A stretch of DNA of 37,334 nucleotides from CAYJLC01 sp044426355 (GCA_044426355.1 JAWXUO010000017.1:1-37334); one strand, 5' to 3'. Shown: positions 16,521 to 23,462, numbered from the stretch's first letter. Numbers and translations: made by a program. Notes: generated by a model not told the origin, from the sequence alone.

Positions 16521-16643
16521 TAGGCAATTCCTAACAACTATAGTAGTTAAATTTTTCAGATAATTTTTTTGTGAAAAGTAACGAAAAATTCGCAAAAAAA
16601 TTCACTGCTAAGGCGTAACCGTTAGTTGCGATGTATTGCCTTT
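16521..16643. repeat. Small inverted-end repeat, copy A (about 123 bp)
   Basis: The left end TAGGCAATTCCTAACAACTA and the right end (TTAGTTGCGATGTATTGCCT, 16622-16641) are imperfect inverted repeats. Inside are the shared features of copy C: a small AACTATAGTAGTT hairpin, TTTTTCAGATAA, GTAACGAAAAATTCGCAAAA and AAGGCGTAA. No coding potential. It lies in the otherwise empty gap between the nitroreductase and the lipoprotein gene. Confidence 0.75.
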
Positions 16644-16665
16644 AGCCAAAATGAAAAAAGCATAC

Positions 16666-16705
16666 GGAAAAAGCAGGCATTTATAAATACCTTCTTTTTT
16701 TATTT
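16666..16705. terminator. Bidirectional terminator between nitroreductase and lipoprotein genes
   Basis: AGGCATTTA/TAAATACCT is a near-perfect palindrome extended by A runs on the left and T runs on the right. It can form a stem with two mismatches on the plus strand and G-U pairs on the minus strand, each followed by T residues. Confidence 0.65.
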
Positions 16706-16758
16706 GTTTTAGTTGAGTAAAATTTTAAATCTACCTTGATTTTCACGAAATTTATTTA

Positions 16759-17328
16759 TTACTCTGCGATTTCGTCCGAAAGTATCAGCGTTATAGCAAC
16801 ACCAGCATCGCACTCGATACTTCTAAAGTCTTTTGTAATATCAATTGCTCTCATAGACGTATCTTTCGTGCCAGTTATAACCCAAATAAGTATCTCTTTA
16901 TTTAGCTCAATAGGAATTTCGACATCAATCCTTGTAGACATAATTCCTTTCATATTTTCAAAGTCTGTTTCAAACTCACTATAATACGTACTATTGCCAT
17001 TTTCATAAATTGAAAATATCTTAACATCATTTTTTGTCAAATTAATAGCTATTTGATTAGCTAAAAATTCAATTGCTCCTAAATTTTTGCCAGTTTCTTG
17101 CCATTTTCCGTCTTTATACACCCAAATTGTAAGCAAATACGATTTTACAGTTTCATCAACTTCAATATCATAAAATTGCAATTCATCATTAAATATCTCT
17201 AGTGCTTTCGTTGTTTCTTCTGAAAAATCGCTTGGTTTAATGTATATGCTGTTGCTTTCGTCTTGCGAACACGCATTAATTGATAGACACATTGTTAAAA
17301 CTATTATTAAACTAAAAATTTTCTTCAT
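16759..17328 (-). CDS. Unrecognised lipoprotein
   Basis: 189 residues from the ATG at 17328, which has GGAGGTG four bases upstream; the frame is open 12 residues further up without a ribosome binding site. MKKIFSLIIVLTMCLSINAC is a lipoprotein signal with the lipid Cys at 20. The mature part is a mixed alpha/beta domain with a GKWQETGKNLG loop and many alternating hydrophobic strands (SYLLTIWVYKDG, EILIWVITGTKD, GVAITLIL). I do not recognise the family. It is single-gene, with a consensus-like promoter and a part-copy of the local repeat in its leader. It should sit on the outer face of the membrane. Confidence 0.7.
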   Translation of the reverse strand: MKKIFSLIIVLTMCLSINACSQDESNSIYIKPSDFSEETTKALEIFNDELQFYDIEVDETVKSYLLTIWVYKDGKWQETGKNLGAIEFLANQIAINLTKNDVKIFSIYENGNSTYYSEFETDFENMKGIMSTRIDVEIPIELNKEILIWVITGTKDTSMRAIDITKDFRSIECDAGVAITLILSDEIAE

Positions 17329-17357
17329 TTTGCACCTCCGTATTATATAAATAATTA

Positions 17358-17385
17358 TAGGCAACGCTCATAACTATAATAGTTA
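17358..17385. repeat. Small inverted-end repeat, part-copy B (left end only)
   Basis: TAGGCAACG-CTCATAACTATAATAGTTA matches the left end of copy C (18570 on) and carries the same AACTATAATAGTT hairpin. No right end is found within the next 150 bases. It lies in the transcribed leader of the lipoprotein gene. Confidence 0.65.
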
Positions 17386-17398
17386 TTGCTATATCAAA

Positions 17399-17427
17399 AT
17401 TATACAATAACACATTATAAAAGTCAA
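17399..17427 (-). promoter_or_regulatory. Promoter of the lipoprotein gene
   Basis: Minus strand TTGACT (17427-17422), 17-base spacer, TATAAT (17404-17399). The leader is about 65 bases and includes the part-copy B repeat. Confidence 0.8.
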
Positions 17428-17483
17428 TCTTTTTATGCAACATACATAAATATTTTACATTTACTTTAATGTAGGTACAGCAA

Positions 17484-17516
17484 AAAACAGCACATACTTT
17501 TAGTACACGCTGTTTA
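17484..17516 (-). terminator. Terminator of the TDPT-repeat protein gene
   Basis: On the minus strand AAACAGCGTGTACT pairs over 14 positions (three G-U) with AGTATGTGCTGTTT, followed by TTTT. Confidence 0.8.
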
Positions 17517-17552
17517 AATTATTATAAAATTTCTATGTTATCTCCCTAACTT

Positions 17553-18137
17553 TTATGCCGATGCTTTTGATGCTCTGTAATCTGCAAGCCAAGCTTTAGG
17601 GTCATAATCTGCTGATGTAGGGTCTGTTTTATCTACAATAGTTTCTTCTGCCTCACTTGATTCGCCAGTACTATCTGCTAAACTTGCACTGCCAGTAGTT
17701 ACACCTGTTCTATAAGCTGATAGCCAAGCTGTAGGGTCGTAGTCTTTTGATGTAGGGTCTGTTGCATCTACAACAGTTTCTTCTGTCGCACCTGCTTCTT
17801 CAGTTGAACCTACTTCGCCAGTGTCTTCAGTTGTTACTCCACCAGTTGCTTTGTAGTTTGTAAGCCACGCTGTAGGATCGTAAGTCGTAGGATTTGTAGG
17901 GTCAGTTGGGTCTACAACTGCTTGACTTTCATCACCTTCGCTCATAGCCTGAATGTATGCAATAGCTTGTACAGAAGGTACATAAGTATCTTTTTGCAAT
18001 TGATGTGTTGAACTAGGCGATTTAGTAGATTGTATAGCCGTTTCGTCCGTTTTTGGCTCTGTTCTATTAATGCCGTGGTTCGTTGGTTTCTGCACCTGAT
18101 ACATTGCTTGTGCAGAAAGATTTCCTGAAATATTCAT
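17553..18137 (-). CDS. Unrecognised protein with three TDPT...YDPxAWLxxY repeats
   Basis: 194 residues, acidic, Thr/Ser/Glu-rich, no signal peptide, no membrane segment and no Cys. Three copies of one motif are separated by disordered Thr/Glu-rich linkers: TDPTNPTTYDPTAWLTNYK (about 77-95), TDPTSKDYDPTAWLSAYRTG (about 127-146) and TDPTSADYDPKAWLADYRAS (about 172-191). The conserved core is D-x-T-D-P-T-x(2-4)-Y-D-P-x-A-W-L-x-x-Y. The N-terminus (MNISGNLSAQAMYQ) resembles the unstructured start of proteins that lack a cleaved signal, but no export route is shown. The repeats could be short peptide docking motifs. The gene has a near-consensus promoter, an AAAGGAG ribosome binding site and a terminator, so it looks real and well expressed. 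Function unknown. Confidence 0.75.
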   Translation of the reverse strand: MNISGNLSAQAMYQVQKPTNHGINRTEPKTDETAIQSTKSPSSTHQLQKDTYVPSVQAIAYIQAMSEGDESQAVVDPTDPTNPTTYDPTAWLTNYKATGGVTTEDTGEVGSTEEAGATEETVVDATDPTSKDYDPTAWLSAYRTGVTTGSASLADSTGESSEAEETIVDKTDPTSADYDPKAWLADYRASKASA

Positions 18138-18178
18138 AGCATTCTCCTTTATTGTTTATTTTACATTTTGTAATATTC

Positions 18179-18207
18179 AGTATAACATATAATTAAATCC
18201 ATTTCAA
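18179..18207 (-). promoter_or_regulatory. Promoter of the TDPT-repeat protein gene
   Basis: Minus strand TTGAAA (18207-18202), 17-base spacer, TATACT (18184-18179) with an extended TGT. ATG is about 40 bases downstream. Confidence 0.8.
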
Positions 18208-18569
18208 TAGTTAATTGTATTTTATATAATGTAAATTTGATATATATTTCTAAGCAATTTCCAGCTAAATTTTATCTTTTTCGTAAAAACCATCGCCATT
18301 GCTTTGTAACTTACCGTACAATCGGTTTGTATACACTGAATTTTCATGTTAAGAAAGCTTCTACCATGAAAATCTACTCATATTTTTATAATTTCTCATC
18401 GTTTTGCAAAACTAAATTTATATTGCTTTTTTCTCACAACCTCCATGATATTTATTTAAGCTTGACTTATTAAAATTTTGGTATCGTACCATGTTAATAA
18501 TTTGTACTATTTTTATTTGAAATATCTAATATTATAAACTTCAGACTTGATTTATACATTTTTTAAATA
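18208..18569. other. Non-coding gap with small hairpins
   Basis: AT-rich stretch between the TDPT-repeat gene and repeat copy C. Visible structure: TTTTCATG (18342-18349) can pair with CATGAAAA (18366-18373), and GGTA-TCG-TACC (18480-18490) is a short palindrome. A 78-codon plus-strand frame at 18237-18473 lacks a ribosome binding site and family resemblance. I see no gene. Confidence 0.5.
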
Positions 18570-18745
18570 TAGACAACACCTCATAACTATAACAGTTGAA
18601 TTTTTCAGATAAATTTTTCGTTTATTTGTGCAAAAATTATGCAGTAATACTTTCGTCTTGCAAGTGATTTTTGTGCAAAGTTACAGAAAATTCACAAAAA
18701 AGTTGACGGTTTCGGCGTAAGACGTTAGTTGTGAGGCGTTGCCTA
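18570..18745. repeat. Small inverted-end repeat, copy C (about 176 bp)
   Basis: The first 20 bases (TAGACAACACCTCATAACTA) match the inverse of the last 20 (18726-18745) at 17 of 20 positions; all three differences are transitions, as if maintained as G-U pairs in RNA. The interior shares TTTTTCAGATAAATTTTT and a block from AAGTTAC to GGCGTAA with copy A, but has about 50 extra bases in the middle in which TTTGTGCAAA occurs twice. It ends 18 bases upstream of the -35 of the marR promoter. Confidence 0.8.
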
Positions 18746-18762
18746 TATTATTAAAAATCTTC

Positions 18763-18791
18763 TTGACAATCTATATATACTATGTTAATAT
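18763..18791 (+). promoter_or_regulatory. Promoter of the marR-nitrogenase-like operon
   Basis: Perfect TTGACA (18763-18768), 17-base spacer, TAATAT (18786-18791). Transcription would start near 18798, inside the palindrome described next. Confidence 0.85.
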
Positions 18792-18795
18792 TAAA

Positions 18796-18813
18796 TTACT
18801 TAGTAACCCTAAG
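18796..18813 (+). promoter_or_regulatory. Candidate MarR autoregulatory operator
   Basis: TTACT-T-AGTAA (18796-18806) is a perfect palindrome, and CTTAG-TAACC-CTAAG (18799-18813) overlaps it. It covers the predicted transcription start. A related palindrome, TATAC-TTAG-GTATA, occurs at 19350-19363 in front of the NifH-like gene; both contain TACTTAG. Confidence 0.5.
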
Positions 18814-18843
18814 CAAAAAAACAAAAACTGGAGGAGTTTTTTT

Positions 18844-19287
18844 GTGGATAAGATGAATTTATTCAATGAACACTTAGACGAATTACAAAAACAAATTCAT
18901 TTAATAAAAAAAGCACGAACGAAACAATTTGGATTGTTTCAAAATAGTGATACCAATATTTTAAGAAATATTGCAAGACATGAAAAAAAGTATGGTATAA
19001 AGCCAACTTCCGTAAAAGTTAGTCAACAACTGGGTATTACTCAAGCAACCATTACCCCTATGCTTGACCGATTGTTAAAGAATGGCTATATTTCAAAATC
19101 TATCTCCCCCACTGACAAACGTGCCAAATTGCTGAGTATCACACCAAAAGGACATGAACTTTTGAGAGAAAATAGTCTGGCTGAGAAAAAACAAATAGAA
19201 AAATTAGTCACGTATTTAGGGGAAGAGGACACAAAGGAATGTATTCGACTTTTGAAAAAAATAACGGATTTTATTTTTAAAAAATAA
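18844..19287 (+). CDS. MarR-family transcriptional regulator
   Basis: 147 residues from the GTG at 18844, which has GGAGGAG seven bases upstream. The frame is open back to 18739 but that part overlaps the promoter, and the ATG at 18853 is too far from the ribosome binding site. The winged helix is clear: NILRNIARHEKKYGIKPTSV, then VSQQLGITQATITPMLDRLLKNGYISKSISPTDKRAKLLSITPKG (given in part), where the TDKRAK wing is the MarR hallmark. Dimerisation helices flank it. It heads the nitrogenase-like/MATE operon, so it probably represses these genes until a small-molecule ligand binds. Two related palindromes lie at its own promoter and before the next gene. Confidence 0.92.
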   Translation: MDKMNLFNEHLDELQKQIHLIKKARTKQFGLFQNSDTNILRNIARHEKKYGIKPTSVKVSQQLGITQATITPMLDRLLKNGYISKSISPTDKRAKLLSITPKGHELLRENSLAEKKQIEKLVTYLGEEDTKECIRLLKKITDFIFKK

Positions 19288-19313
19288 CTCATAACAAAAT
19301 TATTCAAAGTTTA

Positions 19314-19337
19314 AGTACAGCAAATGCTGGACTTTTC
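19314..19337 (+). terminator. Weak terminator/attenuator between marR and the NifH-like gene
   Basis: AGTaCAGC (19314-19321) pairs with GCTGgACT (19326-19333) around AAAT, with one internal mismatch, followed by TTTCTTT. It could lower expression of the downstream genes relative to marR. Confidence 0.45.
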
Positions 19338-19349
19338 TTTAAGAAAAAA

Positions 19350-19363
19350 TATACTTAGGTATA
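19350..19363 (+). promoter_or_regulatory. Palindrome before the NifH-like gene
   Basis: TATAC-TTAG-GTATA, a perfect inverted repeat 18 bases upstream of the ATG. It shares TACTTAG with the palindrome at the marR promoter, so it may be a second MarR site. Confidence 0.45.
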
Positions 19364-19381
19364 CGAACGAAAGGTGAAAAC

Positions 19382-20140
19382 ATGAGAAAAATTGCTATAT
19401 ATGGGAAAGGTGGTATTGGTAAATCCACAACCACTTCAAATTTATCTGCAGCTTTAGCACAAAAAGGCTTTAAAGTTATGCAAATAGGCTGTGACCCTAA
19501 GTCAGATTCTACTAAAAATTTAATGGGTGGTAAGGTTATTCCATCTGTTTTAGATATGCTAAAAGAACACGGCGATGATTTAACTTTAGAAAACGTGGTC
19601 TATACTGGTTTTTCTGGAGTTTTATGCGTAGAATCTGGTGGCCCTACCCCTGGTATCGGCTGTGCAGGACGTGGTATTATCACAGCTTTTGAAAAATTAG
19701 CAGAACTTAAAGCTTTTGAAACATATAAGCCTGACATTGTAATTTATGATGTACTTGGCGATGTGGTTTGTGGTGGTTTTGCAATGCCTATTCGTGATGG
19801 ATACGCAAAAGAAGTATTTATCGTTTCTTCTGGCGAAATGATGGCTCTTTATGCTGCAAATAATATTGCCTCTGCTGTAAAAAACTTTGAAAAACGCTCT
19901 TATGCAAAACTTGCAGGACTGATTTTAAATTCTAAAAATATCGAAAACGAAAGAGAAATCGTCGAAAAAGCTTGCTTAGAAATTGGAACGGATATTATCA
20001 AAGAAATTCCACGTTCTGGAGATATTCAGTTAGCAGAAAACCAAGGTGGAACAGTTTTTGAATTTACAAAAGAGTCGCTTATGTGTCAAGTGTATCAAGA
20101 ATTAGCCGAAGAAATTATAAATAAAACATCAGATGTTTAG
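19382..20140 (+). CDS. NifH-like nitrogenase-superfamily iron protein
   Basis: 252 residues, slightly shorter than NifH (about 275-295). It has the deviant P-loop GKGGIGKST (8-16), GCDPKSDST (36-44), and both Cys ligands of the bridging [4Fe-4S] cluster: C94 in GIGCAGRGI and C130 in VVCGGFAMPIR. The switch II region reads YDVLGDVVCGGFAMP as in NifH/BchL. It is therefore an ATP-driven electron donor dimer, expected to reduce a partner built from the next two gene products. No nifB, nifE, nifN or nifV is in the window and the partner proteins are strongly reduced, so nitrogen fixation is very unlikely. Relatives with other jobs include tetrapyrrole reductases (BchL, CfbC) and the methylthio-alkane reductase MarH. 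AAAGGTGA precedes the ATG. Confidence 0.93.
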   Translation: MRKIAIYGKGGIGKSTTTSNLSAALAQKGFKVMQIGCDPKSDSTKNLMGGKVIPSVLDMLKEHGDDLTLENVVYTGFSGVLCVESGGPTPGIGCAGRGIITAFEKLAELKAFETYKPDIVIYDVLGDVVCGGFAMPIRDGYAKEVFIVSSGEMMALYAANNIASAVKNFEKRSYAKLAGLILNSKNIENEREIVEKACLEIGTDIIKEIPRSGDIQLAENQGGTVFEFTKESLMCQVYQELAEEIINKTSDV

Positions 20141-20152
20141 AAAGAGGCTTTT

Positions 20153-20812
20153 ATGGAAAAAAGAATGAGAAATCCAATAGACGAATTGGACGAAAAAATG
20201 AGAAAAGATAGAGAACTATCAGGCATGGAGAGATGTCCTCTATCATCTGCTGCAAAAGCTATCGCCTCTATCGACGGTGCTGTTATGCTTGTTATCGGCA
20301 CAGAAGAATGCAGTTATTACACACAATCTGGTATTACTAGACGTGGACGTGGAGATTCTTGCTTTTCTGTTGTGATGGATAAACACGATGTAACCTTTGG
20401 TTCGGCAGAAAAAGTTGCTTTAGCTATTGAGGAATTGATGGAAATTAGTACACCTAAAAATCTTTTTATAATAACTACTTGCGTTCCAGAAATTATCGGC
20501 GAAGATTATCAATCTATAGTTCAAGAAACACAAGAAAAATATAAATTACCCGTTCATCTCTTGTCTACAAACCATTATTCTGGTAAAGATGGCGAATATG
20601 GTTTTGAACTTGTAGAAAAAGCTATCGGTTATCCTTTACCTAGAAACAAAGGTAAAGGTGGTAAAAAAGGAGGTCCTATGATGGGCAAACGTGGCGATAT
20701 GAACGAAGAAGAGATGATGAAAATGATGCGACAAAAAATGGGTGGACACATGAGCGAAGACGAAATGCGTGAAAAAATGCAATCTCGCATGGGTGGAGGT
20801 AAACACAGATGA
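20153..20812 (+). CDS. Short NifD/NifK-like protein with a methionine-rich tail
   Basis: 219 residues, less than half a NifD (about 480). The N-terminal 160 residues follow the first domain of nitrogenase component 1: ERCPLSSAAKAIASIDGAV, GTEECSYYT, HDVTFGSAEKVALAIEEL and ITTCVPEIIGEDYQS. Three Cys, C28, C53 and C110, fall where NifD has its P-cluster ligands, so an iron-sulphur cluster is expected. After a Lys/Gly linker (165-180) comes a tail (176-219) with 12 Met and two His in 44 residues, in MMKMMRQKM and MSEDEMREKM patterns like those binding Cu(I) or Ag(I) in other proteins. Domains 2 and 3, which hold the active-site metallocofactor in NifD, are absent. Its stop overlaps the next start (ATGA). 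I cannot name the substrate. Confidence 0.85.
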   Translation: MEKRMRNPIDELDEKMRKDRELSGMERCPLSSAAKAIASIDGAVMLVIGTEECSYYTQSGITRRGRGDSCFSVVMDKHDVTFGSAEKVALAIEELMEISTPKNLFIITTCVPEIIGEDYQSIVQETQEKYKLPVHLLSTNHYSGKDGEYGFELVEKAIGYPLPRNKGKGGKKGGPMMGKRGDMNEEEMMKMMRQKMGGHMSEDEMREKMQSRMGGGKHR

Positions 20813-21933
20813 GTTTAGTAAGATTTTTACCAACTTTGTCCGACCGTATGGGCATTTCGTGGACACTTTTACAAATAGATGGTGCTATTGTTTTAGAATA
20901 TGGACCAGCTGGCACTTCGGCTTATGCTAAGAAAAATTTTACGTCGTTTGATAGTACCGACCAAGCAAAACTTATTACAACTGGACTTAGCGAAAACGAA
21001 CTTGTTATGGGTGATGACACTCGCTTAGAAAATAAAATCCGTGAATTAGACAAAGTTTTATCGCCAAAAGTAATTTTTGTCTTAGCGTCTTCCGTTTCTT
21101 CTGTAATCGGCTACGATGTAGAGGGAGTTTGCAGTTATTTGCAAGATGAAATAAACGCACAGCTTGTCGTATTCCCTCAAGGTGGTTTTTCTGGAGATTT
21201 TTCTTCTGGTTTGCAAATAGCTTATGAAAAATTAGTAAACGAGCTTGCTACAGAGCCACAAGACACAAAAAACTGCTACAATATTTTAGGGGTGTCATCA
21301 TTTTCTTCACACGCTTTTGGTGATGTTGATAAGGTAGAAAAAACGATGAAAGAACATTTCGATTTATCGCCTCATACAGTACTTTGTTTTGAAACAAATT
21401 TAGACAAAATAGCTACTATGGGACAAGCTAAAATCAATATTGTTTTAAGTTACGAGGGCTTAAAAGGTGCAAAACTATTAAAAGAACGTTTCGGCACGCC
21501 ATATGTTTACGGTTTCCCTATTTCTGCAAAAAGCACAGAAAATTTCCTAGAAGAAATCGCTACTTATATCCCTCGAAAAACTACAGCACAAACTATTACA
21601 TCTACAAAAAAAGCATGGAAAATTGCAGTATATGCACCTTATGATGTGTTAATCGGTTTAAAAGAATATGCACAAGATACAGGACTTTATATAGAATTTT
21701 TACTTTGTAACCACTCTTTAAGAGATGTGGAAAATCCTTGCGAGAAAGTTTCGTTTTGCAAAACTGAAAAAGAGAAAATCGCCTTATTTTCTTCCCTTAA
21801 AGACACTTTAGTTATAGGCGATGGAACATTTTTCTCGCTACTTGATGATAGCAACCAAAAATTCACACTATCTGTAAGAGATGATAACAACCCTGTGAAA
21901 CATCTTTTTATAAACGAAAATTTATTCCATTGA
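20809..21933 (+). CDS. NifK-like component 1 protein lacking the P-cluster cysteines
   Basis: 374 residues, shorter than NifK (about 450-520). The N-terminal region aligns with component 1 proteins: QIDGAIVLEYGPAGTSAY (family: ...HGPxGC...), MGDDTRLENKIREL (family: GGxxKLxxAI) and VIFVLASSVSSVIGYDVEGVC (family: ...TTCxxExIGDD...). At the positions where NifD/NifK and the preceding protein have cluster Cys, this protein has Ser or Thr, so it probably does not supply cluster ligands. The remaining Rossmann-like domains are visible (YNILGVSSFSSHAFGDVDKV, VYGFPISAKSTENFLEEIA in part, KIAVYAPYDVLIGLKEYAQD). It overlaps the previous gene by 4 bases, suggesting a 1:1 complex. Its partner would bring the cluster while this subunit would supply the rest of the fold. 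Confidence 0.82.
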   Translation: MSLVRFLPTLSDRMGISWTLLQIDGAIVLEYGPAGTSAYAKKNFTSFDSTDQAKLITTGLSENELVMGDDTRLENKIRELDKVLSPKVIFVLASSVSSVIGYDVEGVCSYLQDEINAQLVVFPQGGFSGDFSSGLQIAYEKLVNELATEPQDTKNCYNILGVSSFSSHAFGDVDKVEKTMKEHFDLSPHTVLCFETNLDKIATMGQAKINIVLSYEGLKGAKLLKERFGTPYVYGFPISAKSTENFLEEIATYIPRKTTAQTITSTKKAWKIAVYAPYDVLIGLKEYAQDTGLYIEFLLCNHSLRDVENPCEKVSFCKTEKEKIALFSSLKDTLVIGDGTFFSLLDDSNQKFTLSVRDDNNPVKHLFINENLFH

Positions 21934-21958
21934 TAATTTAGAAAGACGAGATACAACA

Positions 21959-23341
21959 ATGAACACCAAAAACATCGGCGAAGAACTAGAACTAAATCCA
22001 CTGCGAAAAACTATCTCAAAATACGCATTACCAGCTATTTTAAGTGGACTTGTTGCAGCTCTTTATAATATTATTGACCAACTTTTTATAGGTCATATCA
22101 TAGGAATTGAGGGCAACGCTGCCACAAACGTCGCCTTTCCTTTAGTAACATTAACCACAGCTATTATGCTTTTATTAGGCTTAGGTGGAGCAGTTAATTT
22201 TAGTATTGCTCTAGGAAAAAAGGACTTTGACAAAGCAAAAAAATACGTAGGTGCTGTTTTGATAATCACACCTATAATCGGTATTTTAATCACAACTATG
22301 ACATTATTGTTTCTAAATCCACTTTTATGGGCATTAGGAGCAACTGAAAACAGCTTCAATTTAGCATTTTCCTATGTAAGTATTACAGCTTTCGGTTTTC
22401 CTCTTTGGATGACATCAGAAGCCACAACAAAAGTTATAAGGTCCGACGGCTCGCCAAAATATGCTATGATTTGCTCGCTTATAGGGGCGTTGCTAAACTG
22501 TATTTTAAACCCACTTTTAATGAAAGGGTTTAACCTGGGAATAGACGGAGCTGCGTGGGCTACTGTAATTGGACAAGGAGTTTCATTTATTCTTTCTATA
22601 AGATATTTCAAAAACTTTAAGTCTTTCCCATTAACATGGAAAGAAATGAAACCAGATTTATCTGTAGTAAAGCAAATATGCAAAATTGGGACAGCTCCTT
22701 TTCTTCAACAAATCGTAATGATGTTGACTCAAATTGTAATGAATAACTTGGTGGTTCACTACGGTGGATTATCAGAATATGGAACAGAAATCCCTCTTGC
22801 GTGTGTTGGTATCATCACAAAAGTAAACGCATTATATATGGCAATTATGATAGGTATTGCACAAGGTTCTCAGCCCTTACTTGGGTATTCTTATGGGGCG
22901 AAAAAACCTGATAAAGTACTTGCAATCTATCTCGAATGCATTAAATATGCTTGTATTATCTCTATTGGAGTATTTTTATCGTTTCAAATTTTTCCACGTC
23001 AAATATTATCAATGTTTGGTGGAGAGGGCGAATTATTCTTTGATTTTGGCGTAAATTATTTCCGTATATTTATGGCGATGACATTTTTAAACGGAATACA
23101 ACCAGTAACTTTCAATTTCTTTACAGCTATTGGAAAACCCTTGAAAAGTGCAATCGTGTCACTATCGAAACAATTATTATTTTTAATTCCACTTTTATTT
23201 ATCCTCCCAATATTTTTTGGGATAGATGGACTTTTATACGCAGGACCTGTGGCTGATATTTTAGCATTTGTCATCACTTTGACATTTTTAAAAGAAGAAA
23301 TAGGAGAATTAAAAGGAAATAAACCAAAAAAAGTTCAATAA
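21959..23341 (+). CDS. MATE-family multidrug/metabolite exporter
   Basis: 460 residues with about 12 membrane segments and the two-fold MATE repeat. Typical pieces are LPAILSGLVAALYNIIDQLFIG, LLGLGGAVNFSIALGKKDFDKA and, in the second half, GIAQGSQPLLGYSYGAKKPDKV (abridged here). It belongs to the DinF/MepA side of the family and would export a cation or drug in exchange for Na+ or H+. It lies 25 bases after the NifK-like gene with no terminator or promoter between and is the last gene of the marR operon. The exporter may therefore remove the substrate or product of the nitrogenase-like enzyme. The ribosome binding site (GAAAGACGAG) is poor. Confidence 0.93.
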   Translation: MNTKNIGEELELNPLRKTISKYALPAILSGLVAALYNIIDQLFIGHIIGIEGNAATNVAFPLVTLTTAIMLLLGLGGAVNFSIALGKKDFDKAKKYVGAVLIITPIIGILITTMTLLFLNPLLWALGATENSFNLAFSYVSITAFGFPLWMTSEATTKVIRSDGSPKYAMICSLIGALLNCILNPLLMKGFNLGIDGAAWATVIGQGVSFILSIRYFKNFKSFPLTWKEMKPDLSVVKQICKIGTAPFLQQIVMMLTQIVMNNLVVHYGGLSEYGTEIPLACVGIITKVNALYMAIMIGIAQGSQPLLGYSYGAKKPDKVLAIYLECIKYACIISIGVFLSFQIFPRQILSMFGGEGELFFDFGVNYFRIFMAMTFLNGIQPVTFNFFTAIGKPLKSAIVSLSKQLLFLIPLLFILPIFFGIDGLLYAGPVADILAFVITLTFLKEEIGELKGNKPKKVQ

Positions 23342-23351
23342 CTTAATAAAA

Positions 23352-23387
23352 AAACAGGTAACTTATGTTAAAATCAGCTACCTGTTT
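23352..23387. terminator. Terminator after the MATE gene
   Basis: AAACAGGTAACT (23352-23363) pairs with AGCTACCTGTTT (23376-23387), one mismatch, followed on the plus strand by ATTTTTTTA. The A run on the left allows minus-strand use as well. Confidence 0.88.
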
Positions 23388-23419
23388 ATTTTTTTATTTT
23401 ACTAAATAAAATGGCAAAA

Positions 23420-23458
23420 AAAGCATAAAAATGACATTTAAAGTCTCCTTTATGCTTT
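23420..23458 (-). terminator. Terminator of the Fur-family gene
   Basis: On the minus strand AAAGCATAAA pairs with TTTATGCTTT around 19 bases and is followed by TTTTG. It begins 5 bases after the stop codon. Confidence 0.75.
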
Positions 23459-23462
23459 CATA

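Noticed and set aside
18237..18473. Plus-strand 78-codon frame beginning MIYISKQF
   Set aside because: No ribosome binding site, no family resemblance, low-complexity composition; it lies in the upstream region of the TDPT-repeat gene.
19382..21933. Nitrogen fixation (nifHDK) as the function of the nitrogenase-like operon
   Set aside because: The component 1 proteins are too short, the cofactor domains and K-side cluster ligands are missing, and no nifB, nifE or nifN is present in the window.
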